Below are positions 39,661-51,301 of a DNA stretch of 64,000 nucleotides, one piece after another (the stretch's first letter is position 1; each line of letters begins with the position of its first letter). The translations under genes were made by a program, and so were the position numbers. The notes below the pieces were generated by a model. The model was not told the DNA's origin, ran no database searches, and was given only the letters and a program-made list of their open reading frames with translations. Source of the DNA: Tipula vernalis (Eukaryota > Arthropoda > Insecta > Diptera > Tipulidae); contig OY282558.1 of NCBI GenBank assembly GCA_958295665.1, forward strand, positions 67,568,789 through 67,632,788, in the 5' to 3' direction.

Positions 39661-41115
39661 AACCATAATCGGAGCACAGTTGCAGATTTTGGGTTTTTGT
39701 GGCTCAGAATCTGCTGAATTATAGTAAGGTGATTTTCAAGAAAATCGAAATTTCTATGAAACGCCTAGAAATAGTCAAGCAATCTAAATGCGCTTTGGCA
39801 CAATAAATACAGGTCCCGAAACCTATCATTAGAGGTATACAGAACCACAATCGGGGCACAGTTGCAGATTTTGGATTTTTGTGGCTCAGAATCTGCTGAA
39901 TTATAGTAAGGTGATTTTCAAGAAAATCGAAATTTCTATGAAACGTCTAGAAATAGTCAATCAATCTAAATGCGCTATGGCACAATAAATACAGGTCCCG
40001 AAACCTATCATTAGAGGTATCCAGAACCACAATCGGGGCACAGTTGCAGATTTTGGATTTTTGTGGCTCAGAATCTGCTGAATTATAGTAAGGTGATTTT
40101 CAAGAAAATCGAAATTTCTATGAAACGTCTAGAAATAGTCAAGCAATCTAAATGCGCTATGGCACAATAAATACAGGTCCCGAAACCTATCATTAGAGGT
40201 ATCCAGAACCACAATCGGGGCACAGTTGCAGATTTGGATTTTTGTGGCTCAGAATCTGCTGAATTATAGTAAGGTGATTTTCAAGAAAATCGAAATTTCT
40301 ATGAAACGTCTAGAAATAGTCAATCAATCTAAATGCGCTATGGCACAATAAATACAGGTCCCGAAACCTATCATTAGAGGTATCCAGAACCATAATCGGA
40401 GCACAGTTGCAGATTTTGGGTTTTTGTGGCTCAGAATCTGCTGAATTATAGTAAGGTGATTTTCAAGAAAATCGAAATTTCTATGAAACGTCTAGAAATA
40501 GTCAAGCAATCTAAATGCGCTTTGGCACAATAAATACAGGTCCCGAAACCTATCATTAGAGGTATACAGAACCACAATCGGGGCACAGTTGCAGATTTTG
40601 GATTTTTGTGGCTCAGAATCTGCTGAATTATAGTAAGGTGATTTTCAAGAAAATCGAAATTTCTATGAAACGTCTAGAAATAGTCAAGCAATCTAAATGC
40701 GCTATGGCACAATAAATACAGGTCCCGAAACCTATCATTAGAGGTATCCAGAACCACAATCGGAGCACAGTTGCAGATTTTGGGTTTTTGTGGCTCAGAA
40801 TCTGCTGAATTATAGTAAGGTGATTTTCAAGAAAATCGAAATTTCTATGAAACGTCTAGAAATAGTCAAGCAATCTAAATGCGCTTTGGCACAATAAATA
40901 CAGGTCCCGAAACCTATCATTAGAGGTATACAGAACCACAATCGGGGCACAGTTGCAGATTTTGGATTTTTGTGGCTCAGAATCTGCTGAATTATAGTAA
41001 GGTGATTTTCAAGAAAATCGAAATTTCTATGAAACGTCTAGAAATAGTCAAGCAATCTAAATGCGCTTTGGCACAATAAATACAGGTCCCGAAACCTATC
41101 ATTAGAGGTATACAG
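39661..41115. repeat. Eight-monomer block copied from domain 3 (matches 31668-33122)
   Basis: Types are Xc gtG2, Y taG1, Y gaG1, 181-bp Y taG1, X gtG2, Y gaG1, C6/A13/G33 chimera gtG2, Y gtG2. The same run is at 31668-33122, 7993 bp upstream, and its first seven 5' types are at 25299-26571. The next monomer, at 41116, differs and has two private changes (41241 and 41262). Confidence 0.85.
40207..40387. repeat. 181-bp monomer (one T lost), third copy of the domain-3 type
   Basis: Same T-run deletion and neighbours as the monomers at 25845 and 32214. Confidence 0.9.
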
Positions 41116-42389
41116 AACCACAATCGGGGCACAGTTGCAGATTTTGGATTTTTGTGGCTCAGAATCTGCTGAATTATAGTAAGGTGATTTTCAAGAAAAT
41201 CGAAATTTCTATGAAACGTCTAGAAATAGTCAAGCAATCTTAATGCGCTTTGGCACAATAACTACAGGTCCCGAAACCTATCATTAGAGGTATACAGAAC
41301 CACAATCGGGGCACAGTTGCAGATTTTGGATTTTTGTGGCTCAGAATCTGCTGAATTATAGTAAGGTGATTTTCAAGAAAATCGAAATTTCTATGAAACG
41401 TCTAGAAATAGTCAATCAATCTAAATGCGCTATGGCACAATAAATACAGGTCCCGAAACCTATCATTAGAGGTATCCAGAACCATAATCGGAGCACAGTT
41501 GCAGATTTTGGGTTTTTGTGGCTCAGAATCTGCTGAATTATAGTAAGGTGATTTTCAAGAAAATCGAAATTTCTATGAAACGTCTAGAAATAGTCAAGCA
41601 ATCTAAATGCGCTTTGGCACAATAAATACAGGTCCCAAAACCTATCATTAGAGGCATCCAGAACCACAATCGGGGCACAGTTGCAGATTTTGGATTTTTG
41701 TGGCTCAGAATCTGCTGAATTATAGTAAGGTGATTTTCAAGAAAATCGAAATTTCTATGAAACGTCTAGAAATAGTCAAGCAATCTAAATGCGCTATGGC
41801 ACAATAAATACAGGTCCCGAAACCTATCATTAGAGGTATCCAGAACCATAATCGGAGCACAGTTGCAGATTTTGGGTTTTTGTGGCTCAGAATCTGCTGA
41901 ATTATAGTAAGGTGATTTTCAAGAAAATCGAAATTTCTATGAAACGTCTAGAAATAGTCAAGCAATCTAAATGCGCTTTGGCACAATAAATACAGGTCCC
42001 GAAACCTATCATTAGAGGTATACAGAACCACAATCGGGGCACAGTTGCAGATTTTGGATTTTTGTGGCTCAGAATCTGCTGAATTATAGTAAGGTGATTT
42101 TCAAGAAAATCGAAATTTCTATGAAACGTCTAGAAATAGTCAAGCAATCTAAATGCGCTTTGGCACAATAAATACAGGTCCCGAAACCTATCATTAGAGG
42201 TATCCAGAACCACAATCGGGGCACAGTTGCAGATTTTGGATTTTTGTGGCTCAGAATCTGCTGAATTATAGTAAGGTGATTTTCAAGAAAATCGAAATTT
42301 CTATGAAACGTCTAGAAATAGTCAATCAATCTAAATGCGCTATGGCACAATAAATACAGGTCCCGAAACCTATCATTAGAGGTATCCAG

Positions 42390-43479
42390 AACCATAATCG
42401 GAGCACAGTTGCAGATTTTGGGTTTTTGTGGCTCAGAATCTGCTGAATTATAGTAAGGTGATTTTCAAGAAAATCGAAATTTCTATGAAACGTCTAGAAA
42501 TAGTCAAGCAATCTAAATGCGCTTTGGCACAATAAATACAGGTCCCGAAACCTATCATTAGAGGTATACAGAACCACAATCGGGGCACAGTTGCAGATTT
42601 TGGATTTTTGTGGCTCAGAATCTGCTGAATTATAGTAAGGTGATTTTCAAGAAAATCGAAATTTCTATGAAACGTCTAGAAATAGTCAATCAATCTAAAT
42701 GCGCTATGGCACAATAAATACAGGTCCCGAAACCTATCATTAGAGGTATCCAGAACCACAATCGGGGCACAGTTGCAGATTTGGATTTTTGTGGCTCAGA
42801 ATCTGCTGAATTATAGTAAGGTGATTTTCAAGAAAATCGAAATTTCTATGAAACGTCTAGAAATAGTCAAGCAATCTAAATGCGCTATGGCACAATAAAT
42901 ACAGGTCCCGAAACCTATCATTAGAGGTATCCAGAACCACAATCGGGGCACAGTTGCAGATTTGGATTTTTGTGGCTCAGAATCTGCTGAATTATAGTAA
43001 GGTGATTTTCAAGAAAATCGAAATTTCTATGAAACGTCTAGAAATAGTCAAGCAATCTAAATGCGCTTTGGCACAATAAATACAGGTCCCAAAACCTATC
43101 ATTAGAGGCATCCAGAACCACAATCGGGGCACAGTTGCAGATTTTGGATTTTTGTGGCTCAGAATCTGCTGAATTATAGTAAGGTGATTTTCAAGAAAAT
43201 CGAAATTTCTATGAAACGTCTAGAAATAGTCAAGCAATCTAAATGCGCTATGGCACAATAAATACAGGTCCCGAAACCTATCATTAGAGGTATCCAGAAC
43301 CACAATCGGGGCACAGTTGCAGATTTTGGATTTGTGTGGCTCAGAATCTGCTGAATTATAGTAAGGTGATTTTCAAGAAAATCGAAATTTCTATGAAACG
43401 TCTAGAAATAGTCAAGCAATCTAAATGCGCTTTGGCACAATAAATACAGGTCCCAAAACCTATCATTAGAGGCATCCAG
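42390..43479. repeat. Six-monomer block with paired 181-bp monomers, copy 1
   Basis: Types are X gtG2, Y taG1, 181-bp Y gaG1, 181-bp Y gtA3, Y gaG1, Y gtA3; the last has the private T37G (43334, read as tttgtgtgg). The same order recurs at 45482-46570, 3092 bp downstream, including the T37G change. The pair of adjacent 181-bp monomers (42754 and 42935) is the recognisable core. Confidence 0.85.
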
Positions 43480-45481
43480 AACCACAATCGGGGCACAGTT
43501 GCAGATTTTGGATTTTTGTGGCTCAGAATCTGCTGAATTATAGTAAGGTGATTTTCAAGAAAATCGAAATTTCTATGAAACGTCTAGAAATAGTCAATCA
43601 ATCTAAATGCGCTTTGGCACAATAAATACAGGTCCCGAAACCTATCATTAGAGGTATACAGAACCACAATCGGGGCACAGTTGCAGATTTTGGATTTTTG
43701 TGGCTCAGAATCTGCTGAATTATAGTAAGGTGATTTTCAAGAAAATCGAAATTTCTATGAAACGTCTAGAAATAGTCAATCAATCTAAATGCGCTATGGC
43801 ACAATAAATACAGGTCCCGAAACCTATCATTAGAGGTATCCAGAACCATAATCGGAGCACAGTTGCAGATTTTGGGTTTTTGTGGCTCAGAATCTGCTGA
43901 ATTATAGTAAGGTGATTTTCAAGAAAATCGAAATTTCTATGAAACGTCTAGAAATAGTCAATCAATCTAAATGCGCTATGGCACAATAAATACAGGTCCC
44001 GAAACCTATCATTAGAGGTATACAGAACCACAATCGGGGCACAGTTGCAGATTTTGGATTTTTGTGGCTCAGAATCTGCTGAATTATAGTAAGGTGATTT
44101 TCAAGAAAATCGAAATTTCTATGAAACGTCTAGAAATAGTCAAGCAATCTAAATGCGCTATGGCACAATAAATACAGGTCCCGAAACCTATCATTAGAGG
44201 TATCCAGAACCACAATCGGAGCACAGTTGCAGATTTTGGGTTTTTGTGGCTCAGAATCTGCTGAATTATAGTAAGGTGATTTTCAAGAAAATCGAAATTT
44301 CTATGAAACGTCTAGAAATAGTCAAGCAATCTAAATGCGCTTTGGCACAATAAATACAGGTCCCGAAACCTATCATTAGAGGTATACAGAACCACAATCG
44401 GGGCACAGTTGCAGATTTTGGATTTTTGTGGCTCAGAATCTGCTGAATTATAGTAAGGTGATTTTCAAGAAAATCGAAATTTCTATGAAACGTCTAGAAA
44501 TAGTCAAGCAATCTAAATGCGCTTTGGCACAATAAATACAGGTCCCGAAACCTATCATTAGAGGTATACAGAACCACAATCGGGGCACAGTTGCAGATTT
44601 TGGATTTTTGTGGCTCAGAATCTGCTGAATTATAGTAAGGTGATTTTCAAGAAAATCGAAATTTCTATGAAACGTCTAGAAATAGTCAAGCAATCTAAAT
44701 GCGCTTTGGCACAATAAATACAGGTCCCGAAACCTATCATTAGAGGTATCCAGAACCACAATCGGGGCACAGTTGCAGATTTTGGATTTTTGTGGCTCAG
44801 AATCTGCTGAATTATAGTAAGGTGATTTTCAAGAAAATCGAAATTTCTATGAAACGTCTAGAAATAGTCAATCAATCTAAATGCGCTATGGCACAATAAA
44901 TACAGGTCCCGAAACCTATCATTAGAGGTATCCAGAACCATAATCGGAGCACAGTTGCAGATTTTGGGTTTTTGTGGCTCAGAATCTGCTGAATTATAGT
45001 AAGGTGATTTTCAAGAAAATCGAAATTTCTATGAAACGTCTAGAAATAGTCAAGCAATCTAAATGCGCTTTGGCACAATAAATACAGGTCCCAAAACCTA
45101 TCATTAGAGGCATCCAGAACCACAATCGGGGCACAGTTGCAGATTTTGGATTTTTGTGGCTCAGAATCTGCTGAATTATAGTAAGGTGATTTTCAAGAAA
45201 ATCGAAATTTCTATGAAACGTCTAGAAATAGTCAAGCAATCTAAATGCGCTTTGGCACAATAAATACAGGTCCCGAAACCTATCATTAGAGGTATCCAGA
45301 ACCATAATCGGAGCACAGTTGCAGATTTTGGGTTTTTGTGGCTCAGAATCTGCTGAATTATAGTAAGGTGATTTTCAAGAAAATCGAAATTTCTATGAAA
45401 CGTCTAGAAATAGTCAATCAATCTAAATGCGCTTTGGCACAATAAATACAGGTCCCGAAACCTATCATTAGAGGTATCCAG

Positions 45482-46570
45482 AACCATAATCGGAGCACAG
45501 TTGCAGATTTTGGGTTTTTGTGGCTCAGAATCTGCTGAATTATAGTAAGGTGATTTTCAAGAAAATCGAAATTTCTATGAAACGTCTAGAAATAGTCAAG
45601 CAATCTAAATGCGCTTTGGCACAATAAATACAGGTCCCGAAACCTATCATTAGAGGTATACAGAACCACAATCGGGGCACAGTTGCAGATTTTGGATTTT
45701 TGTGGCTCAGAATCTGCTGAATTATAGTAAGGTGATTTTCAAGAAAATCGAAATTTCTATGAAACGTCTAGAAATAGTCAATCAATCTAAATGCGCTATG
45801 GCACAATAAATACAGGTCCCGAAACCTATCATTAGAGGTATCCAGAACCACAATCGGGGCACAGTTGCAGATTTGGATTTTTGTGGCTCAGAATCTGCTG
45901 AATTATAGTAAGGTGATTTTCAAGAAAATCGAAATTTCTATGAAACGTCTAGAAATAGTCAAGCAATCTAAATGCGCTATGGCACAATAAATACAGGTCC
46001 CGAAACCTATCATTAGAGGTATCCAGAACCACAATCGGGGCACAGTTGCAGATTTGGATTTTTGTGGCTCAGAATCTGCTGAATTATAGTAAGGTGATTT
46101 TCAAGAAAATCGAAATTTCTATGAAACGTCTAGAAATAGTCAAGCAATCTAAATGCGCTTTGGCACAATAAATACAGGTCCCAAAACCTATCATTAGAGG
46201 CATCCAGAACCACAATCGGGGCACAGTTGCAGATTTTGGATTTTTGTGGCTCAGAATCTGCTGAATTATAGTAAGGTGATTTTCAAGAAAATCGAAATTT
46301 CTATGAAACGTCTAGAAATAGTCAAGCAATCTAAATGCGCTATGGCACAATAAATACAGGTCCCGAAACCTATCATTAGAGGTATCCAGAACCACAATAG
46401 GGGCACAGTTGCAGATTTGGATTTGTGTGGCTCAGAATCTGCTGAATTATAGTAAGGTGATTTTCAAGAAAATCGAAATTTCTATGAAACGTCTAGAAAT
46501 AGTCAAGCAATCTAAATGCGCTTTGGCACAATAAATACAGGTCCCAAAACCTATCATTAGAGGCATCCAG
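45482..46570. repeat. Six-monomer block with paired 181-bp monomers, copy 2
   Basis: Partner of 42390-43479. The paired 181-bp monomers are at 45846 and 46027. The last monomer (46390) shares T37G (46425) but has gained a further T loss and a C10A change (46399, aatagg) that removes a CpG, so this copy has diverged since duplication. Confidence 0.85.
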
Positions 46571-47480
46571 AACCACAATCGGGGCACAGTTGCAGATTTT
46601 GGATTTTTGTGGCTCAGAATCTGCTGAATTATAGTAAGGTGATTTTCAAGAAAATCGAAATTTCTATGAAACGTCTAGAAATAGTCAATCAATCTAAATG
46701 CGCTATGGCACAATAAATACAGGTCCCGAAACCTATCATTAGAGGTATCCAGAACCATAATCGGAGCACAGTTGCAGATTTTGGGTTTTTGTGGCTCAGA
46801 ATCTGCTGAATTATAGTAAGGTGATTTTCAAGAAAATCGAAATTTCTATGAAACGTCTAGAAATAGTCAAGCAATCTAAATGCGCTTTGGCACAATAAAT
46901 ACAGGTCCCGAAACCTATCATTAGAGGTATACAGAACCACAATCGGGGCACAGTTGCAGATTTTGGATTTTTGTGGCTCAGAATCTGCTGAATTATAGTA
47001 AGGTGATTTTCAAGAAAATCGAAATTTCTATGAAACGTCTAGAAATAGTCAAGCAATCTAAATGCGCTTTGGCACAATGAATACAGGTCCCGAAACCTAT
47101 CATTAGAGGTATCCAGAACCACAATCGGGGCACAGTTGCAGATTTTGGATTTTTGTGGCTCAGAATCTGCTGAATTATAGTAAGGTGATTTTCAAGAAAA
47201 TCGAAATTTCTATGAAACGTCTAGAAATAGTCAATCAATCTAAATGCGCTATGGCACAATAAATACAGGTCCCGAAACCTATCATTAGAGGTATCCAGAA
47301 CCATAATCGGAGCACAGTTGCAGATTTTGGGTTTTTGTGGCTCAGAATCTGCTGAATTATAGTAAGGTGATTTTCAAGAAAATCGAAATTTCTATGAAAC
47401 GTCTAGAAATAGTCAATCAATCTAAATGCGCTATGGCACAATAAATACAGGTCCCGAAACCTATCATTAGAGGTATACAG

Positions 47481-47842
47481 AACCACAATCGGGGCACAGT
47501 TGCAGATTTGGATTTTTGTGGCTCAGAATCTGCTGAATTATAGTAAGGTGATTTTCAAGAAAATCGAAATTTCTATGAAACGTCTAGAAATAGTCAAGCA
47601 ATCTAAATGCGCTATGGCACAATAAATACAGGTCCCGAAACCTATCATTAGAGGTATCCAGAACCACAATCGGGGCACAGTTGCAGATTTGGATTTTTGT
47701 GGCTCAGAATCTGCTGAATTATAGTAAGGTGATTTTCAAGAAAATCGAAATTTCTATGAAACGTCTAGAAATAGTCAAGCAATCTAAATGCGCTTTGGCA
47801 CAATAAATACAGGTCCCAAAACCTATCATTAGAGGCATCCAG
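47481..47842. repeat. Third pair of adjacent 181-bp monomers
   Basis: Two 181-bp monomers (47481 gaG1 and 47662 gtA3) stand together, the same order as at 42754 and 45846, preceded by X taG2. The pair appears to move or be copied as a unit of 362 bp. Confidence 0.85.
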
Positions 47843-48934
47843 AACCACAATCGGGGCACAGTTGCAGATTTTGGATTTTTGTGGCTCAGAATCTGCTGAA
47901 TTATAGTAAGGTGATTTTCAAGAAAATCGAAATTTCTATGAAACGTCTAGAAATAGTCAAGCAATCTAAATGCGCTTTGGCACAATAAATACAGGTCCCA
48001 AAACCTATCATTAGAGGCATCCAGAACCACAATCGGGGCACAGTTGCAGATTTTGGATTTTTGTGGCTCAGAATCTGCTGAATTATAGTAAGGTGATTTT
48101 CAAGAAAATCGAAATTTCTATGAAACGTCTAGAAATAGTCAATCAATCTAAATGCGCTATGGCACAATAAATACAGGTCCCGAAACCTATCATTAGAGGT
48201 ATCCAGAACCATAATCGGAGCACAGTTGCAGATTTTGGGTTTTTGTGGCTCAGAATCTGCTGAATTATAGTAAGGTGATTTTCAAGAAAATCGAAATTTC
48301 TATGAAACGTCTAGAAATAGTCAAGCAATCTAAATGCGCTTTGGCACAATAAATACAGGTCCCAAAACCTATCATTAGAGGCATCCAGAACCACAATCGG
48401 GGCACAGTTGCAGATTTTGGATTTTTGTGGCTCAGAATCTGCTGAATTATAGTAAGGTGATTTTCAAGAAAATCGAAATTTCTATGAAACGTCTAGAAAT
48501 AGTCAATCAATCTAAATGCGCTATGGCACAATAAATACAGGTCCCGAAACCTATCATTAGAGGTATCCAGAACCATAATCGGAGCACAGTTGCAGATTTT
48601 GGGTTTTTGTGGCTCAGAATCTGCTGAATTATAGTAAGGTGATTTTCAAGAAAATCGAAATTTCTATGAAACGTCTAGAAATAGTCAAGCAATCTAAATG
48701 CGCTTTGGCACAATAAATACAGGTCCCAAAACCTATCATTAGAGGCATCCAGAACCACAATCGGGGCACAGTTGCAGATTTTGGATTTTTGTGGCTCAGA
48801 ATCTGCTGAATTATAGTAAGGTGATTTTCAAGAAAATCGAAATTTCTATGAAACGTCTAGAAATAGTCAAGCAATCTAAATGCGCTTTGGCACAATAAAT
48901 ACAGGTCCCGAAACCTATCATTAGAGGTATACAG

Positions 48935-49117
48935 AACCACAATCGGGGCACAGTTGCAGATTTTGGATTTTTGTGGCTCAGAATCTGCTGAATTATAGTA
49001 AGGTGATTTTCAAGAAAATCGAAAATTTCTATGAAACGTCTAGAAATAGTCAATCAATCTAAATGCGCTATGGCACAATAAATACAGGTCCCGAAACCTA
49101 TCATTAGAGGTATCCAG
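48935..49117. repeat. 183-bp monomer with one extra A
   Basis: The palindrome GAAATTTC at monomer positions 87-94 reads GAAAATTTC here, one base longer (extra A within 49022-49024). It is the only single-base insertion in the window. By shifting the frame it joins two stop-free stretches on the minus strand into the longest open frame in the window (48811-49053, 80 codons), which is not a gene. Confidence 0.95.
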
Positions 49118-51301
49118 AACCATAATCGGAGCACAGTTGCAGATTTTGGGTTTTTGTGGCTCAGAATCTGCTGAATTATAGTAAGGTGATTTTCAAGAAA
49201 ATCGAAATTTCTATGAAACGTCTAGAAATAGTCAAGCAATCTAAATGCGCTTTGGCACAATAAATACAGGTCCCAAAACCTATCATTAGAGGCATCCAGA
49301 ACCACAATCGGGGCACAGTTGCAGATTTTGGATTTTTGTGGCTCAGAATCTGCTGAATTATAGTAAGGTGATTTTCAAGAAAATCGAAATTTCTATGAAA
49401 CGTCTAGAAATAGTCAATCAATCTAAATGCGCTATGGCACAATAAATACAGGTCCCGAAACCTATCATTAGAGGTATCCAGAACCATAATCGGAGCACAG
49501 TTGCAGATTTTGGATTTTTGTGGCTCAGAATCTGCTGAATTATAGTAAGGTGATTTTCAAGAAAATCGAAATTTCTATGAAACGTCTAGAAATAGTCAAG
49601 CAATCTAAATGCGCTTTGGCACAATAAATACAGGTCCCAAAACCTATCATTAGAGGCATCCAGAACCACAATCGGGGCACAGTTGCAGATTTTGGATTTT
49701 TGTGGCTCAGAATCTGCTGAATTATAGTAAGGTGATTTTCAAGAAAATCGAAATTTCTATGAAACGTCTAGAAATAGTCAATCAATCTAAATGCGCTATG
49801 GCACAATAAATACAGGTCCCGAAACCTATCATTAGAGGTATCCAGAACCATAATCGGAGCACAGTTGCAGATTTTGGGTTTTTGTGGCTCAGAATCTGCT
49901 GAATTATAGTAAGGTGATTTTCAAGAAAATCGAAATTTCTATGAAACGTCTAGAAATAGTCAAGCAATCTAAATGCGCTTTGGCACAATAAATACAGGTC
50001 CCAAAACCTATCATTAGAGGCATCCAGAACCACAATCGGGGCACAGTTGCAGATTTTGGATTTTTGTGGCTCAGAATCTGCTGAATTATAGTAAGGTGAT
50101 TTTCAAGAAAATCGAAATTTCTATGAAACGTCTAGAAATAGTCAATCAATCTAAATGCGCTATGGCACAATAAATACAGGTCCCGAAACCTATCATTAGA
50201 GGTATCCAGAACCATAATCGGAGCACAGTTGCAGATTTTGGGTTTTTGTGGCTCAGAATCTGCTGAATTATAGTAAGGTGATTTTCAAGAAAATCGAAAT
50301 TTCTATGAAACGTCTAGAAATAGTCAAGCAATCTAAATGCGCTTTGGCACAATAAATACAGGTCCCAAAACCTATCATTAGAGGCATCCAGAACCACAAT
50401 CGGGGCACAGTTGCAGATTTTGGATTTTTGTGGCTCAGAATCTGCTGAATTATAGTAAGGTGATTTTCAAGAAAATCGAAATTTCTATGAAACGTCTAGA
50501 AATAGTCAATCAATCTAAATGCGCTATGGCACAATAAATACAGGTCCCGAAACCTATCATTAGAGGTATCCAGAACCATAATCGGAGCACAGTTGCAGAT
50601 TTTGGGTTTTTGTGGCTCAGAATCTGCTGAATTATAGTAAGGTGATTTTCAAGAAAATCGAAATTTCTATGAAACGTCTAGAAATAGTCAAGCAATCTAA
50701 ATGCGCTTTGGCACAATAAATACAGGTCCCAAAACCTATCATTAGAGGCATCCAGAACCACAATCGGGGCACAGTTGCAGATTTTGGATTTTTGTGGCTC
50801 AGAATCTGCTGAATTATAGTAAGGTGATTTTCAAGAAAATCGAAATTTCTATGAAACGTCTAGAAATAGTCAATCAATCTAAATGCGCTTTGGCACAATA
50901 AATACAGGTCCCGAAACCTATCATTAGAGGTATCCAGAACCATAATCGGAGCACAGTTGCAGATTTTGGGTTTTTGTGGCTCAGAATCTGCTGAATTATA
51001 GTAAGGTGATTTTCAAGAAAATCGAAATTTCTATGAAACGTCTAGAAATAGTCAAGCAATCTAAATGCGCTTTGGCACAATAAATACAGGTCCCAAAACC
51101 TATCATTAGAGGCATCCAGAACCACAATCGGGGCACAGTTGCAGATTTTGGATTTTTGTGGCTCAGAATCTGCTGAATTATAGTAAGGTGATTTTCAAGA
51201 AAATCGAAATTTCTATGAAACGTCTAGAAATAGTCAATCAATCTAAATGCGCTATGGCACAATAAATACAGGTCCCGAAACCTATCATTAGATGTATCCA
51301 G
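49118..51301. repeat. Domain 6a: six tandem 364-bp X/Y dimers
   Basis: X gtA3 alternates strictly with Y taG1 in units starting at 49118, 49482, 49846, 50210, 50574 and 50938. The two members differ at seven sites. Exceptions are the T6/A13/A33 chimera replacing X at 49482, T135 in the Y monomer at 50756, and a G174T at 51293. The same alternation occurs irregularly just upstream from 48025. Confidence 0.88.

Larger units (their letters stand above)
38387..49117. repeat. Domain 5: patchwork with clustered 181-bp monomers
   Basis: About 59 monomers with no single rhythm. It contains eight of the thirteen 181-bp monomers (40207, 42754, 42935, 45846, 46027, 46390, 47481, 47662), the only 183-bp monomer (48935), the last Xc copy (39661), and C6/A13/G33 chimeras at 40752 and 44208. 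Types of domain 3 (Xc blocks) and domain 4 (X gtA3, Y gaG1) are both present, so it looks like a junction where segments of several origins were joined. Confidence 0.8.

Noticed and set aside
48811..49053. 80-codon open frame on the minus strand
   Set aside because: It lies wholly within satellite repeats and exists only because the extra A of the 183-bp monomer shifts the frame. The peptide contains the same stretch (TISRRFIEI) twice followed by different frames, as expected of a repeat read through a frameshift. No coding context is present.
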